A stretch of 64,000 nucleotides of DNA from Anaerolinea sp. (GCA_013824865.1 PNON01000003.1:1-64000), one strand, 5' to 3'; positions 29,545-41,032 are shown, counted from the first letter of the stretch. Program-made: numbers and translations. The notes: generated by a model from the letters alone, not told the origin.

Positions 29545-31209
29545 TTTTATAACAGAACTTACCAGCTCCCGGCGAAGAACCTTTCCCACCGTACTGCGCG
29601 GCAGCGCTTCTACGAACCTTACCTCTGCCGGTACTTTGTGCCTCGCAATTTTATCCCTGCAAAAACGGATCACATCCGCTGATATTAACTGAACCTCCGG
29701 AGACTTTACCACCCAGGCATAAACTACCTCCCCTAGATAGCCATCCGGAACACCCGCGGCGCTCACTTCGAGTACCCCCGGCATCTGCGCGATCACTTCT
29801 TCCACTTCCTGCGGCCACACTTGTAAACCGCCTACTTTAATCAATTCTTTCTTTCGTCCCCTAATGAAATAATATCCGTCCGTATCTTTCCAGGCAATAT
29901 CGCCCGTATGCAGCCAGCCATTCCGCAAGGCATTTTCAGTCTCTTCAGGTTGGTTATAATATTCTTTCATCACCTGAGGTCCTCTTATTAGCAACTCACC
30001 CTGATGACCTTCCAATACATTATGGATGCCATCCTCGATCGAGACCAATCTACATTCCACATCAGGCAATGCCAGCCCAATCGAACCCGTTTTGTTTACA
30101 CCAACCAATGGATTGCAGTGCGTCGCAGTAGGTGATTCCGATAAACCATAGCCCTCCACGAGGGGTCCGCTAATCAATTGTTCAAAACTCGCTTTTACAG
30201 ATGGATTTAACGGCGCTGAGCCAGAGATACAGACTTTTAGACACTTAAGGTCATCCCGGTAGTTTTCCAGGAAAGGGTGATGCAGTAGCGCGTAATACAA
30301 GCTGGGAGCACCCGGGAACACTGCTGGCTTATGGTCACGGATTGCCTGAAATATTTCTCGAATATTGCCAGGGGATTTAATCAGCACCATCGGGCTGCCA
30401 GTCTGGATAGCCAACACCATTCCCAATACCATCCCGTACACGTGAAATAATGGAATCGCCACAAGAATTGCTTCGTTTCCTGTTTTAGCTGGTCCAAGCC
30501 ACGCCTGGAATTGATAGACATTAGCCACAACATTCCGGTGTAATCCAACTGCTGCTTTAGGAAGCCCTGTAGTTCCACCACTAAATTGGAAAATTGCTGG
30601 ATCATCCGGACTTATGCTTAAGGCATAATCTTCTTTGCTGCTCTCTTCAACACCCAACAGGTAATTAAATTTGGTGATATGGTTTATGCCATTTTGAGTC
30701 TCCCCAACCCCACCATCTAGTTTCTTCCCCGAAGGCATGCATTTTTCGCCAGCAGTTGTCACAATGAATTCCTTAACACTTGTTGCGCTGCCAATCTCCG
30801 ATGTAAGTTCCAAATGTTGATCAAGGATAAAGCATGCGGATACTTCCGCACTGTTAAGCATGCGGATAATTTCACGTTGTGTATAGGTAGGATTTATTGC
30901 GACAACAATCCCACCCAGTTTCAGAATGCCAAAATATGCAAAGACGAATTGGGGAATATTTGGTAAAAGAATGCCGATTTTATCCCCTTGTTTATAACCC
31001 TTTTTTAGTAGACCTGCACACACTAGTTCGGCTAAATGATTGGTTTGTGGAAAGGTATATGACTGCTCTTTATAAATAATAGCGGGCTGGGTTGCATACA
31101 GCCTGGCTGAACGCGTTAATAAGTCCCCCAAAGTTAAGTTTGGGTATTCGAGATGCGTGGGAACCAGGGTGTTGCCATTCATAAGATGATTAGCTTCAAC
31201 CAGTGACAT
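29533..31209 (-). CDS. Long-chain acyl-CoA synthetase / AMP-dependent ligase
   Basis: FQFSGGTTGLPKAAVGLHRN, EGYGLSESPTATHCNP, GWLHTGDIAWKDTDGYYFIRGRKKELIKVGG. Confidence 0.93.
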   Translation of the reverse strand: MSLVEANHLMNGNTLVPTHLEYPNLTLGDLLTRSARLYATQPAIIYKEQSYTFPQTNHLAELVCAGLLKKGYKQGDKIGILLPNIPQFVFAYFGILKLGGIVVAINPTYTQREIIRMLNSAEVSACFILDQHLELTSEIGSATSVKEFIVTTAGEKCMPSGKKLDGGVGETQNGINHITKFNYLLGVEESSKEDYALSISPDDPAIFQFSGGTTGLPKAAVGLHRNVVANVYQFQAWLGPAKTGNEAILVAIPLFHVYGMVLGMVLAIQTGSPMVLIKSPGNIREIFQAIRDHKPAVFPGAPSLYYALLHHPFLENYRDDLKCLKVCISGSAPLNPSVKASFEQLISGPLVEGYGLSESPTATHCNPLVGVNKTGSIGLALPDVECRLVSIEDGIHNVLEGHQGELLIRGPQVMKEYYNQPEETENALRNGWLHTGDIAWKDTDGYYFIRGRKKELIKVGGLQVWPQEVEEVIAQMPGVLEVSAAGVPDGYLGEVVYAWVVKSPEVQLISADVIRFCRDKIARHKVPAEVRFVEALPRSTVGKVLRRELVSSVIKDKD

Positions 31210-32137
31210 TTATCATTCTCCTAATAAGACTGACCATCCTACCTACCATTTCTGGGCAAGGATCGAACCAATGAATATCAGGATCATCCGGTTTAAACCA
31301 GTTTGCCTGCCGGCGAATAAACTGGCGTGTTTTCCGTTTAATCAACAAGATTGATTCTTCAAGGATACACCGATCATTCAAATAATCCGCTATTTCATTA
31401 TAACCAATCGCACTCATACCAGGTAAATCAGCTGTATATCCTTTAGCTAACAGGCTTCTCACCTCATCAACCAACCCATCTTTGATCATCTGCTCAATTC
31501 GCATATCAATACGCTGGTATAGATCCTGGCGGTTCCATCGAATCCCAAGCTGAATCACCCGGTAAGGCGTTAGACCTTTCGCCTTCTGATCAGAAAACTT
31601 TTTTCCTGTAAGGAATATTACTTCCAGCGCTCTAACTACTCGCCGGATGTTTCTACTGTCAATACTGTCTGCAGCTTGCGGATCAAGATATTGGAGGTAC
31701 CGAAATAGTTCAACTGCACCGTTCTCCTTCGCTAGTTGCTCAAGCCCCTTCCGCAATGGTGGTTCGGCAGCTTGTTCGGGAATTTTCCAATCCTCTGTTA
31801 TCGCTCGTATATATTGCCCTGTTCCACCCACCAGGATGGGTATTTTCTGCTGCTTATGAAGGTCCACAATAATTCTTGTGCATAATCCCTGGAATACCGC
31901 GAGACTTAACGGCTCATCTGGGTCAGCAATAGACACCAAATGGTGTCGCACCTCGGATAGTTGCGCTGCTGTAGGCTTGGCAGTGCCTATATCCATTCCC
32001 CTGTAGAATAATCGGGAATCACTTGAGATGATCTCACCACCTATCTCTTTCGCAACCGCAATCGCAGCATCCGTTTTTCCAGATGCAGTGGGGCCTAGCA
32101 TGATGACCACCGGTTGAATTTCAGAGGTAGATGGCAT
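31196..32137 (-). CDS. miaA: tRNA dimethylallyltransferase
   Basis: VVIMLGPTASGKTDAAIAVAKEIGGEIISSDSRLFYRGMDIGTAKP; start moved to MPSTSEIQP. Confidence 0.95.
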   Translation of the reverse strand: MPSTSEIQPVVIMLGPTASGKTDAAIAVAKEIGGEIISSDSRLFYRGMDIGTAKPTAAQLSEVRHHLVSIADPDEPLSLAVFQGLCTRIIVDLHKQQKIPILVGGTGQYIRAITEDWKIPEQAAEPPLRKGLEQLAKENGAVELFRYLQYLDPQAADSIDSRNIRRVVRALEVIFLTGKKFSDQKAKGLTPYRVIQLGIRWNRQDLYQRIDMRIEQMIKDGLVDEVRSLLAKGYTADLPGMSAIGYNEIADYLNDRCILEESILLIKRKTRQFIRRQANWFKPDDPDIHWFDPCPEMVGRMVSLIRRMINVTG

Positions 32138-32489
32138 TCGGAAACACCTGAATATCCAGTGCGCCCTTTCCGGGCTTGCCTGTGATAGCCACCACATCCA
32201 CCCGCCAGTCTTCATCTGGAGTATCTATTGTGGATATGTAATGCAGGGCAGAATTTATGATGTGTTGCTGTTTTGATGACGTTATAGATCCTTCTGGATT
32301 CCCCAATGCAGTTGTTGTCCTCGTTTTCACCTCTACAAAGACAAGCATGCCATCTTCACGGGCGATGATATCCAGCTCACCGAAGGGTGTTCTGTGGTTT
32401 ACCTCGACAATGGTGTACCCTAGCGTTTGAAGGTGACTGGCAGCCACTTTCTCACCCCATTTTCCTACCCGTTGGTTATGACCGGTCAT
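32121..32489 (-). CDS. YraN/UPF0102 family nuclease-like protein
   Basis: GKWGEKVAASHLQTLGYTIVEVNHRTPFGELDIIAREDGMLVFVEVKTRT. Confidence 0.93.
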   Translation of the reverse strand: MTGHNQRVGKWGEKVAASHLQTLGYTIVEVNHRTPFGELDIIAREDGMLVFVEVKTRTTTALGNPEGSITSSKQQHIINSALHYISTIDTPDEDWRVDVVAITGKPGKGALDIQVFPNAIYL

Positions 32490-32619
32490 ATTTTTCTCCA
32501 GGTTGATTTTACCCACCACTGGCTTATTATGGAAGTGAAAATGTGTCACCAAGTTAACCCTTCTGCGATAATTTGAAAAATGCTCTAACAATGATAAAAT
32601 CGATTATCAGGGAATTGAA

Positions 32620-33789
32620 ATGCCATCTGCTGAAATTATCACCATTGGCACAGAAATCTTGCTTGGAGAAATACAGGATACCAATACAGCTTTCATTGCC
32701 CGGCGGCTGAAAGATATCGGTATTGACCTGTTCCGTACTCATACAATTGGAGATAACGTCTTACGTATTAGTCAAACAATAAGAGAATCGCTCCAGAGGG
32801 CGGATATTATCATCACCACTGGCGGGTTGGGTCCTACTGTTGATGACCTCACCCGGGAAGCCATAGCTCAAGCAATAAATAAACCGCTAGAATTCCACCC
32901 AGAGCTTTGGGTAGAGATCTGTGGCTATTTTGAAAAGATCGGCCGGACAGCATCGGATAATAATCTCAGTCAGTCGTATTTCCCCTCAACTGCTGTGCCT
33001 ATCCACAATCCGGTAGGAACCGCACCCGGATTTTATGTGATAAGTGGTGAATCGATTATTTTTTGCCTGCCTGGTGTTCCTCGCGAGATGGAATACCTTC
33101 TCACCCTTAATGTCATTCCGTTCATCAAACAACATTATCATCATCACCAGGTGCTCATTACCCGCTTACTCCATGTAGCAGGAATGGGGGAATCGCAAGT
33201 GGACAGCTTAATTGGCGAGTTTGAACGGTTTTCCAACCCCACTGTAGGTCTTATGGCAAGACCCGGGCAAATTGACATTCGGATTGCAGCCAAAGCTGGG
33301 TCAACAAAAATAGCTGAAATAATGATTGCCGCGGTTGAACGAAAGATTCGAAAACTGCTAAAGGAATCCATCTATGGCGTGGATGGTGAGAGTATTCTCT
33401 TGGCAATAAAATACTTATGGCATTACAGCGCACCTATCGGCCTGGTGGAAGCCGGATTGGATGAAGGATTATCTCATCTACTAAACACTGAAGGAATATC
33501 CACCACGGAGTATCACCAAGAGGTGCCGCTAGGTCCTCAAGAACTAAAGGCTCAGATTCTGGAGAAACAGAAGGAATGGCAGCTTGATTTTATGGTGGGC
33601 TATTCCTTCAGTCAGTCTGAAGGGATCAGCAGCCTGGATTTTGTAATTTATGATCATGACCTGTATAATCTTCATAATAGAAAATTTGCGGGTCCATCGG
33701 AAAATGCCCCCCTTTGGGCAATAAACATGACACTTGACTTACTAAGAAGACACCTGCTTATTTCACAAAAAAAGAGGATAAATGATTAA
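32620..33789 (+). CDS. cinA: CinA-like protein (MoCF-biosynthesis/MogA-like N-domain; C-domain degenerate)
   Basis: MPSAEIITIGTEILLGEIQDTNTAFIARRLKDIGID, ITTGGLGPTVDDLTREAIA, FCLPGVPREMEYLL. Confidence 0.85.
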   Translation: MPSAEIITIGTEILLGEIQDTNTAFIARRLKDIGIDLFRTHTIGDNVLRISQTIRESLQRADIIITTGGLGPTVDDLTREAIAQAINKPLEFHPELWVEICGYFEKIGRTASDNNLSQSYFPSTAVPIHNPVGTAPGFYVISGESIIFCLPGVPREMEYLLTLNVIPFIKQHYHHHQVLITRLLHVAGMGESQVDSLIGEFERFSNPTVGLMARPGQIDIRIAAKAGSTKIAEIMIAAVERKIRKLLKESIYGVDGESILLAIKYLWHYSAPIGLVEAGLDEGLSHLLNTEGISTTEYHQEVPLGPQELKAQILEKQKEWQLDFMVGYSFSQSEGISSLDFVIYDHDLYNLHNRKFAGPSENAPLWAINMTLDLLRRHLLISQKKRIND

Positions 33790-35752
33790 TATTGATACCC
33801 TATTTATTAACGCCATCGTGCTCACCATGAATGAGGATTTTCAGCTCTTTAAGGATGGGGCAGTGGCGGTGCAGGAAGACCATATCGTCGCGGTGGGTGA
33901 CTCTGCTGACCTTCAGAAAGATTATCAGGCCCTGACCATAATCGATTGTGGTGGCAAGGTTTTAATGCCAGGGTTGGTTAACGCACATACACATGTCCCA
34001 ATGACTCTGTTGCGTGGCTTGGCTGACGATCTGCGGTTGGATGTATGGCTGATGGGTTACATGATGCCGGTGGAACGTGAATTCGTATCTCCCGACTTCG
34101 TACGCTTGGGTACATCCCTGGCCTGCGCTGAAATGATTCGCAGCGGAATTACCAGCTTTGCGGATATGTATTATTTTGAGGAAGACGTAGCAAAGGCAAC
34201 AGCGGCAGCAGGAATGCGGGCAATTTGCTCTCAGTCTGTTCTTAAGTTTCCCACCCCGGATGCGCATTCTTTCGAAGAATCATTGGATTACGCGCGTGAT
34301 TTCATAAGACGTTGGAAAGGACACCCATTGATCGTCCCGTCAGTTGCTCCGCATGCGCCTTATACCTGCACCACTGAAATATTAAAGGCAACTACCCAGC
34401 TTGCTGTTGAATTTGATGTACCATTGCATACACATCTGGCAGAAACCGCCATAGAAGTAGAAAACATGCGCAATGAGCATGGCATGCCGGTCATTCCTTA
34501 TGTAAAGAAGCAGGGGTTGTTCGAGGCGAAAGTTCTCGCTGCCCATTGTGTTCATATTGACAAAGGCGAAATGCGCACTATGCTGCATGCTGGCGCGGGA
34601 ATCGCTCATAATCCTACATCAAATCTTAAACTAGCTTCGGGTGTGGCTCCTGTTAAGCTGATGCTGGAAACCGGCTTGAATGTTGGCATTGGCACTGATG
34701 GGCCAGCTTCTAATAATGACCTGGATATGTTCGAAGAGATCCGGCTGGCGGCTTTACTTGCCAAAGGATTTAGCAATGATCCCACAGCTCTACCAGCTAA
34801 AACGATACTATCCATGGCTACGCGCATCGGCGCCAAAGCTTTGCATATAGGAGATCTTACTGGCTCTCTGGAACCCGGCAAGAAAGCGGATTTAATCCTG
34901 CTAGATCTATCCCCTGTTCACAATTCACCTAAATTCGATCGCGATCCCAATGGTGTTTATGCTCAGATCATCTATGCTTCAAAGGCGAACGATGTCACTG
35001 ATGTGATGATCAATGGCAAATTTGTGATGCGCGATAAACTATTGCTCACTCTGGATGAAAAATCTTTGCTCGACGGTGCGCAAGAGTATGCACGCAAGAT
35101 CGATAAATTCCTCTTCGTTCGTGAAAAGTCCGTTCTTTCAAAATTGATTGCCATCGGCGGAGCACTTGAAGAAGAGAGCTTCGAGGTCCAGCTCAAGATA
35201 AAAATCGCCAATCCAGAGGAGGTCTTAGCTTCTATCGAAAATCCACATATTGAGGTAATCCGCAAGCGCCATTACCATGAGTATGACACCTACTTTGTTT
35301 TTAAGGATGCTGAAGAGAATCGCTTGAGATACCGTGAAGATGATTTCATTAATGACCTTGGCGAAGTGGATTCTGTCCGCTATCGTTTGACGCTGATCGG
35401 ACCTTCCCGTGAACACAAGGTCACTTCCGATTCTTTGCTCTCGCGTAGCCGATACTTCGCTCCTGCTGGTCAGAGCCTCCGTTTCTATAAAGAGTACTTT
35501 ATGCCGGACTCGGAATTCGAGATTGAAAAAGATCGACTTAGATTCCTGGTGAAATTCCAGAATACTGAATTCTTTATTAATATCGATACCATATTAAAAC
35601 CTAAGCTCGGCACTTTCCTTGAGATAAAAAGCCGGACCTGGGGCCGCCAGGATGCACAGCAGAAATCTAGAAAAATTTCCCAGCTACTAGAATTACTGGT
35701 TCAACACCCTGGTGAAATTCTGGCGAAAGACTACCTGGACATGGTCGATTGA
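33782..35752 (+). CDS. MtaD-like amidohydrolase (SAH/MTA deaminase family) fused to CYTH-like domain
   Basis: N-term MPGLVNAHTHVPMTLLRGLADDL, HTHLAET, GTDGPASNNDLDMFEEIRLAALL; C-term ~200 aa SFEVQLKIKI ... HYHEYDTYFVFKD...LRYREDD...YRLTLIGP...FLEIKSR. Confidence 0.88.
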   Translation: MINIDTLFINAIVLTMNEDFQLFKDGAVAVQEDHIVAVGDSADLQKDYQALTIIDCGGKVLMPGLVNAHTHVPMTLLRGLADDLRLDVWLMGYMMPVEREFVSPDFVRLGTSLACAEMIRSGITSFADMYYFEEDVAKATAAAGMRAICSQSVLKFPTPDAHSFEESLDYARDFIRRWKGHPLIVPSVAPHAPYTCTTEILKATTQLAVEFDVPLHTHLAETAIEVENMRNEHGMPVIPYVKKQGLFEAKVLAAHCVHIDKGEMRTMLHAGAGIAHNPTSNLKLASGVAPVKLMLETGLNVGIGTDGPASNNDLDMFEEIRLAALLAKGFSNDPTALPAKTILSMATRIGAKALHIGDLTGSLEPGKKADLILLDLSPVHNSPKFDRDPNGVYAQIIYASKANDVTDVMINGKFVMRDKLLLTLDEKSLLDGAQEYARKIDKFLFVREKSVLSKLIAIGGALEEESFEVQLKIKIANPEEVLASIENPHIEVIRKRHYHEYDTYFVFKDAEENRLRYREDDFINDLGEVDSVRYRLTLIGPSREHKVTSDSLLSRSRYFAPAGQSLRFYKEYFMPDSEFEIEKDRLRFLVKFQNTEFFINIDTILKPKLGTFLEIKSRTWGRQDAQQKSRKISQLLELLVQHPGEILAKDYLDMVD

Positions 35753-35774
35753 GTGACCATTCGAGGAGATACGA

Positions 35775-37208
35775 TTGAATGTCCTTTTCCTTGCTGCTGA
35801 AGCAGATCCGCTAATAAAAATTGGCGGTTTGGGGGATGTCGCTGGTACATTACCAATCGCAATCAATGCCGCTGCTTCAAGTTTGAAAGCGGATCTTGAA
35901 GTCCGGGTTGTCATTCCATATCACCAGGTAATCAAGGATAAAAGCCTGAATACCACTCTTCTGGGCAGATATGCTATCAACTCCATCAGAGGTCAAGATG
36001 AAGTCATTGTCTACGAATATCAAGTAAGAGGTACCATCTTCTATCTCCTGGATGGTGCCCCCATTCAAAAGACATCCGGACCATACTCACCAGATACGCT
36101 CCTGGATGGAGAAAAGTATGTATTCTTCTCCCTTGCTGCTTTGCGTTTGCCCGCCTTTCTGAATTGGTCAATTAACATTCTGCATGCCAATGACTGGCAC
36201 ACAGCCCTGTCAGTATTTGTGTTGAAGGTAATTGAGCAAAACAAGTCAATAAAAACGATTTTGTCTGTCCATAACCTGCCTTATATGGGAAATGGAGTCG
36301 AAGAAGTCATCAAATCCTATGGTATTCCACCCTGTGACCATCCCAATTTGCCTGATTGGGCGAGGTTATTACCTCTTCCGATGGGGTTGGCAGCTGCCGA
36401 TGCGATCATAACTGTCTCCCCTGGTTACGCTGAAGAAATCCTTACGCCAGAATATGGCTGCGGATTGGAAGCCATGCTGCAACAAAAAAAACAGGTGGTT
36501 TCAGGAATTGTAAATGGTATTGATCTTGATATCTGGGATCCAGCCAAGGACCCGCTGATTAAGAATCATTTCAGCCAATCAGAGATGGCTGGTAAGGATT
36601 TTAATAAAACCACCCTTCAATCGAAACTCGCACTGCCACTAAATTCGAAAGATCCCCTAATTGCTTCCATAAGCAGGCTGGATTATCAAAAAGGGGTGGA
36701 TTTGCTGATAGATGCCCTCTATAAACTCTCCCCACATGATAGCTGGCAATGTATCATACTGGGTACGGGAGATCCTTATCTTGAAATGCGCTCCAGGAAT
36801 CTGCAAGCTGACCGACCGGACCATGTGCGCGCTGTTATGGAATTCGACCAAATCCTCGCCCACCAGATTTATGCCGGCGCGGATATCTTAATCATGCCTT
36901 CCCGCTACGAGCCGTGTGGTATTTCGCAGATGATCTCTCAACGCTATGGAACGATCCCACTAGCCCGTGCCACAGGAGGTTTAGTTGACACAATCATTAA
37001 TTCAACCAGTAAGTTGGCTGGAACTGGTTACCTGTTTGAGGAACTCAACCCGACTGTCCTCGCTTCTAAAATGACCAGGGCTATCTCTGATTATCATAAC
37101 AAAGCATATTGGTCTGAAATGCAACAAAATGCCATGGCTCAGGATTTTTCATGGGCTATATCTGCAGGAAAATACATCCGGGTTTATGAAGATCTGGTTT
37201 CGCAATAA
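35775..37208 (+). CDS. glgA: Glycogen/starch synthase
   Basis: [79 protein letters not shown] start. Confidence 0.95.
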   Translation: MNVLFLAAEADPLIKIGGLGDVAGTLPIAINAAASSLKADLEVRVVIPYHQVIKDKSLNTTLLGRYAINSIRGQDEVIVYEYQVRGTIFYLLDGAPIQKTSGPYSPDTLLDGEKYVFFSLAALRLPAFLNWSINILHANDWHTALSVFVLKVIEQNKSIKTILSVHNLPYMGNGVEEVIKSYGIPPCDHPNLPDWARLLPLPMGLAAADAIITVSPGYAEEILTPEYGCGLEAMLQQKKQVVSGIVNGIDLDIWDPAKDPLIKNHFSQSEMAGKDFNKTTLQSKLALPLNSKDPLIASISRLDYQKGVDLLIDALYKLSPHDSWQCIILGTGDPYLEMRSRNLQADRPDHVRAVMEFDQILAHQIYAGADILIMPSRYEPCGISQMISQRYGTIPLARATGGLVDTIINSTSKLAGTGYLFEELNPTVLASKMTRAISDYHNKAYWSEMQQNAMAQDFSWAISAGKYIRVYEDLVSQ

Positions 37209-37229
37209 CCTGAGAGAAGGGTAGAAGAT

Positions 37230-38492
37230 ATGAAAGTACGCGCGGTCATATTAGCGGGCGGGGAAGGTTCCAGACTGGGTGTCCTCACCAGTAAACGCAC
37301 AAAACCAGCTGTCCCTTTTGCTGGCAAGTATCGCATTATCGATTTTACACTTTCAAATTGTGTGAATTCCGAAATATATGATGTGATGTTAGTCGCGCAA
37401 TACCGCCCACATTCGTTGATCGAGCATATTGGCGCTGGCGGTCCCTGGGATTTGAACCGTGATTTCTCCGGTGGTGTGCGGATCTATACACCTTATAAAT
37501 CCCGTCGCAATTCGGATTGGTTCCTGGGAACTGCGGATGCCATACAGCAGAATTTTCCATTCATCAAAAAATCCAACCCAGACCTGATTCTTATTCTCTC
37601 AGGTGACCATATCTACACAATGGACTACGATCCACTTATAACATTTCACCTTGACCATCAGGCGGATATGACGATGGCAACGATCAGAGTCCCAGAAAAT
37701 GAAGCCTCGCGGTTTGGGATACTGGAAACAGCATCTGATTACCGTGTGTTGAAATTCATTGAAAAACCAGAAATACCTCCCTCCAACCTGGCGAATATGG
37801 GTGTCTACCTGTTCAATATGGCTACCCTTGATAAAGTACTGATGGAGGATCAGCTCGCTAAGGACTCTACACATGATTTTGGGAAAGATGTCATCCCAAA
37901 AATGATGAAGGAGAATTATCGCATTTTCGGTTATCCATACTCTGGCTACTGGGTGGATGTAGGTACTAGTGCCTCCTACTGGCAGGCGCATATGGATCTA
38001 CTCAAATCCCCGCCACCTATTAACTTAAATAATCGGGAATGGATCATCCACACCAGGACCGAAGAAAGGCCTCCAGTCTTCCTTTATCAAGATCAAAAGA
38101 TTATTTGTAGTATGCTTTCGGATGGTTGTCGGATCGAAGCTGGAGCTGAAGTGATAAATAGCGTTCTATCTCCCGGTGTAACCATCGGAGCTGGAGCCAG
38201 GGTGGTCAATTCCATCATTTTTACAGATTGTCTCATAGGAAGCAATGCCCTGGTTTATAATTCAGTGGTAGACAAACGGGTGAATGTTGGCGAAGGTGCA
38301 ATTGTAGGCGCTCTTTCAGAAAAAGAATTACCAGATATTACCCTGATTGGCAAAAATAGTATTGTACCGGATCGTTATGAGATAGAGGCGGGAGCATCTA
38401 TAGATACAGATGTGTCATTAGAAGATTATCCTTCATCTCGGATAAAAAAAGGTGAAACAATTAAAGCAAGGAAAACGACCCATGACCTTTAA
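37230..38492 (+). CDS. glgC: Glucose-1-phosphate adenylyltransferase family
   Basis: [54 protein letters not shown]-type motif, [11 protein letters not shown]. Confidence 0.93.
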   Translation: MKVRAVILAGGEGSRLGVLTSKRTKPAVPFAGKYRIIDFTLSNCVNSEIYDVMLVAQYRPHSLIEHIGAGGPWDLNRDFSGGVRIYTPYKSRRNSDWFLGTADAIQQNFPFIKKSNPDLILILSGDHIYTMDYDPLITFHLDHQADMTMATIRVPENEASRFGILETASDYRVLKFIEKPEIPPSNLANMGVYLFNMATLDKVLMEDQLAKDSTHDFGKDVIPKMMKENYRIFGYPYSGYWVDVGTSASYWQAHMDLLKSPPPINLNNREWIIHTRTEERPPVFLYQDQKIICSMLSDGCRIEAGAEVINSVLSPGVTIGAGARVVNSIIFTDCLIGSNALVYNSVVDKRVNVGEGAIVGALSEKELPDITLIGKNSIVPDRYEIEAGASIDTDVSLEDYPSSRIKKGETIKARKTTHDL

Positions 38493-39990
38493 ACGTTCTT
38501 CTGGAATATTACTTCACCCTACAAGCCTGCCCGGACGTGATGGCATTGGTGACCTTGGTCCGGAAGCCTATCGTTGGGTTGATTTTGTGGCTGAATCTGG
38601 TTGCACTTATTGGCAGATACTACCATTAAATCCAACTGGATATGGCGATTCCCCTTACCAGTGTTTTTCCGCATTTGCTGGTAATCCCTATCTGGTTTCA
38701 CCTGCTTTATTACTGGATGAAGGGTTACTTGATTTTTCGGATATTGCTGATCGCCCTGAATTTCCATCACACAAAGTAGATTTCGGGCCAGTAATTGAGT
38801 GGAAAAAGAAAGTGTTGCACCGCTCCTATTTACATTTCAAAAAACTCACCAAATCAAGCATCCTTGCGGATTATCTAAATTTCCAAAAAGAGAACGAATT
38901 CTGGCAAAAAGATTATGCCCTGTTCAGCGCATTAAAAGATATGAACGGTGGCCGCTCATGGGTGGATTGGCCGGAACCTTTGCGTACACGCCAACCAGAA
39001 GCGATCGCAGAATTCACGCAAGAGCACGCTGACTTGATCAACGAATTGACTTACTGGCAGTTCCTCTTCTTTCGCCAGTGGAAGAAATTAAAAGCGTATG
39101 CCACCAGTCTCAATTTACTGATCATCGGCGATATCCCTTTATTTATTGCCCATGACAGCGCGGATGCCTGGGTTGCCCCCCATTTATTCACCTTGAAACC
39201 GGACGGTTCCCCATCCTTCATTTCCGGCGTTCCACCGGATTCCTTCTCCCCCACCGGCCAACTTTGGGGAAACCCTCATTACCAATGGGCTGTCCACAAA
39301 CAATCCGGTTATGCGTGGTGGATCAGCCGGCTTTCCGCATGCCTGGAAATGGTGGATATTGTCCGGTTGGATCATTTTATTGGTTTCACCAGGTTCTTTG
39401 AGATTCCGGGAGGTATGCCCACGGCTGAGATTGGCAAGTGGAAGCCCGGCCCTGGAGCTGACCTTTTCAACGCTGTAAAAGAAAAATTAGGAAGCCTGCC
39501 GATAATTGCTGAAGACTTGGGAGTTTTAATTCCTGAAGTGATTGCATTGAGGGATAAGTTTGATTTGCCTGGAATGCGTATCTTCCAATTCGCGTTCTAT
39601 GATGATGACAAACATGACTTTCTGCCCCACAATTACATCAGAAACACAGTTGCGTACACCGGGGTGCATGATAATAACACGTCGGTCGGTTGGTTCAACA
39701 GTTCTCCAGACCATGTGAAGCGGTTCTGCCTGGACTATATAGGTTCTAATGCGCAGGATATCTCCTGGGATATGATCCGCGCTGTTTGGAGGTCAATTGC
39801 AAATATGACCCTGGCTCCAATGCAGGATTTTCTAAGATTAGACAGTGAAGCCAGGATGAATTTTCCTGGAGTCGAGACAGGAAACTGGACTTGGAGGATG
39901 GATGTTCATTATCAGGAAGGTAATCTGGCAAAAAAGATACATCGCCTGAACGAAATATTCAGCCGATTAAATGCTTATAACGAGGAATGA
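38482..39990 (+). CDS. malQ: 4-alpha-glucanotransferase
   Basis: SSGILLHPTSLPGRDGIGDLGPEAY, GDIPLFIAHDSADAW, VRLDHFIGFTRFFEIPGGMPTA, IAEDLGVL. Confidence 0.95.
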   Translation: MTFKRSSGILLHPTSLPGRDGIGDLGPEAYRWVDFVAESGCTYWQILPLNPTGYGDSPYQCFSAFAGNPYLVSPALLLDEGLLDFSDIADRPEFPSHKVDFGPVIEWKKKVLHRSYLHFKKLTKSSILADYLNFQKENEFWQKDYALFSALKDMNGGRSWVDWPEPLRTRQPEAIAEFTQEHADLINELTYWQFLFFRQWKKLKAYATSLNLLIIGDIPLFIAHDSADAWVAPHLFTLKPDGSPSFISGVPPDSFSPTGQLWGNPHYQWAVHKQSGYAWWISRLSACLEMVDIVRLDHFIGFTRFFEIPGGMPTAEIGKWKPGPGADLFNAVKEKLGSLPIIAEDLGVLIPEVIALRDKFDLPGMRIFQFAFYDDDKHDFLPHNYIRNTVAYTGVHDNNTSVGWFNSSPDHVKRFCLDYIGSNAQDISWDMIRAVWRSIANMTLAPMQDFLRLDSEARMNFPGVETGNWTWRMDVHYQEGNLAKKIHRLNEIFSRLNAYNEE

Positions 39991-39992
39991 TT

Positions 39993-40928
39993 TCATCTCT
40001 GCTGATACGCCTTAACTGTGGCTGTGAAGATACCAATTAGGATTAACATGGATCCCAATATCTTTAGCGGTGTTGGGATTTCATTAAATAGCAAAATTGC
40101 CAGCATCGTTGAACCAACAGGTTCTCCCATCTGAGCGATGGCGACATAGGTTGTTGGCAGATATTTCAAAGCCCAATTGAGTGTTGAATGCCCCACTAGC
40201 TGTGGGAAGATTGCCAGAAAGAGAATATAGAAGTAAGTCGTTGGCTGATAAACCGGGACTTGTACTTGGTAAATGAGAAGCATCAGTATTAAGACAATAG
40301 CTGCAGTTCCGTAAACAATTAAGGCATACGGTGCCAGTTCCATCTGTCTCCTTACTGCTTTTCCAATGATGAGATATCCAGCTGCGAATAATGCTCCCAT
40401 CAAAGCAAGAAAATTCCCATAAATTGCAGTTCCTGTTTGATTGATCTGATCATATAAGCAGATAAATCCCTTCATTGAGAGTGCACAGTTATCGCTCAGC
40501 CCAACCAGGATTCCACCAACCATTGCGAATAAAATACCAAATATGACAACTTTGTTTATCTTTTCATGGTATACAATCCACCCAAAAAGTGTCACCCAAA
40601 TGGGAGTAGTGCATACAATCACGACGGAGCTGGCAACGGTTGTATATTCTAGAGACGTGATCCATGAGGCAAAATGAAAAGCAAGTATCACCCCGGAAAG
40701 CAACGATAAAATAATATTCTCACGAGAGATTGTAATGCGGGATGATCGATGCTGCAACAAAACGATGGGGATGAGTGGTATAACCGAGAGAATCATCCGG
40801 CCGGTCGCGATAACCAGGGAACTAGCATCTCTTTGTGCCAATCGGATAAAAATAGCAGCCGTGGATATGCACGCCACCCCGAAAAAGAGAATAACAAACC
40901 GTGAATACTTTGCATTTTCCTGTTTCAA
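39993..40928 (-). CDS. EamA/DMT superfamily transporter
   Basis: About 10 TM helices in two EamA-like halves. Confidence 0.88.
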   Translation of the reverse strand: MKQENAKYSRFVILFFGVACISTAAIFIRLAQRDASSLVIATGRMILSVIPLIPIVLLQHRSSRITISRENIILSLLSGVILAFHFASWITSLEYTTVASSVVIVCTTPIWVTLFGWIVYHEKINKVVIFGILFAMVGGILVGLSDNCALSMKGFICLYDQINQTGTAIYGNFLALMGALFAAGYLIIGKAVRRQMELAPYALIVYGTAAIVLILMLLIYQVQVPVYQPTTYFYILFLAIFPQLVGHSTLNWALKYLPTTYVAIAQMGEPVGSTMLAILLFNEIPTPLKILGSMLILIGIFTATVKAYQQR

Positions 40929-41032
40929 TAAGACTCCTCCACTTTCAAGTGAAATTGGATAATTTTCTCCTTGACTCTAATTTACTTGAAAGATAAAATG
41001 ATTATAGACAATTTCAAAATATTGGAGGGTTT

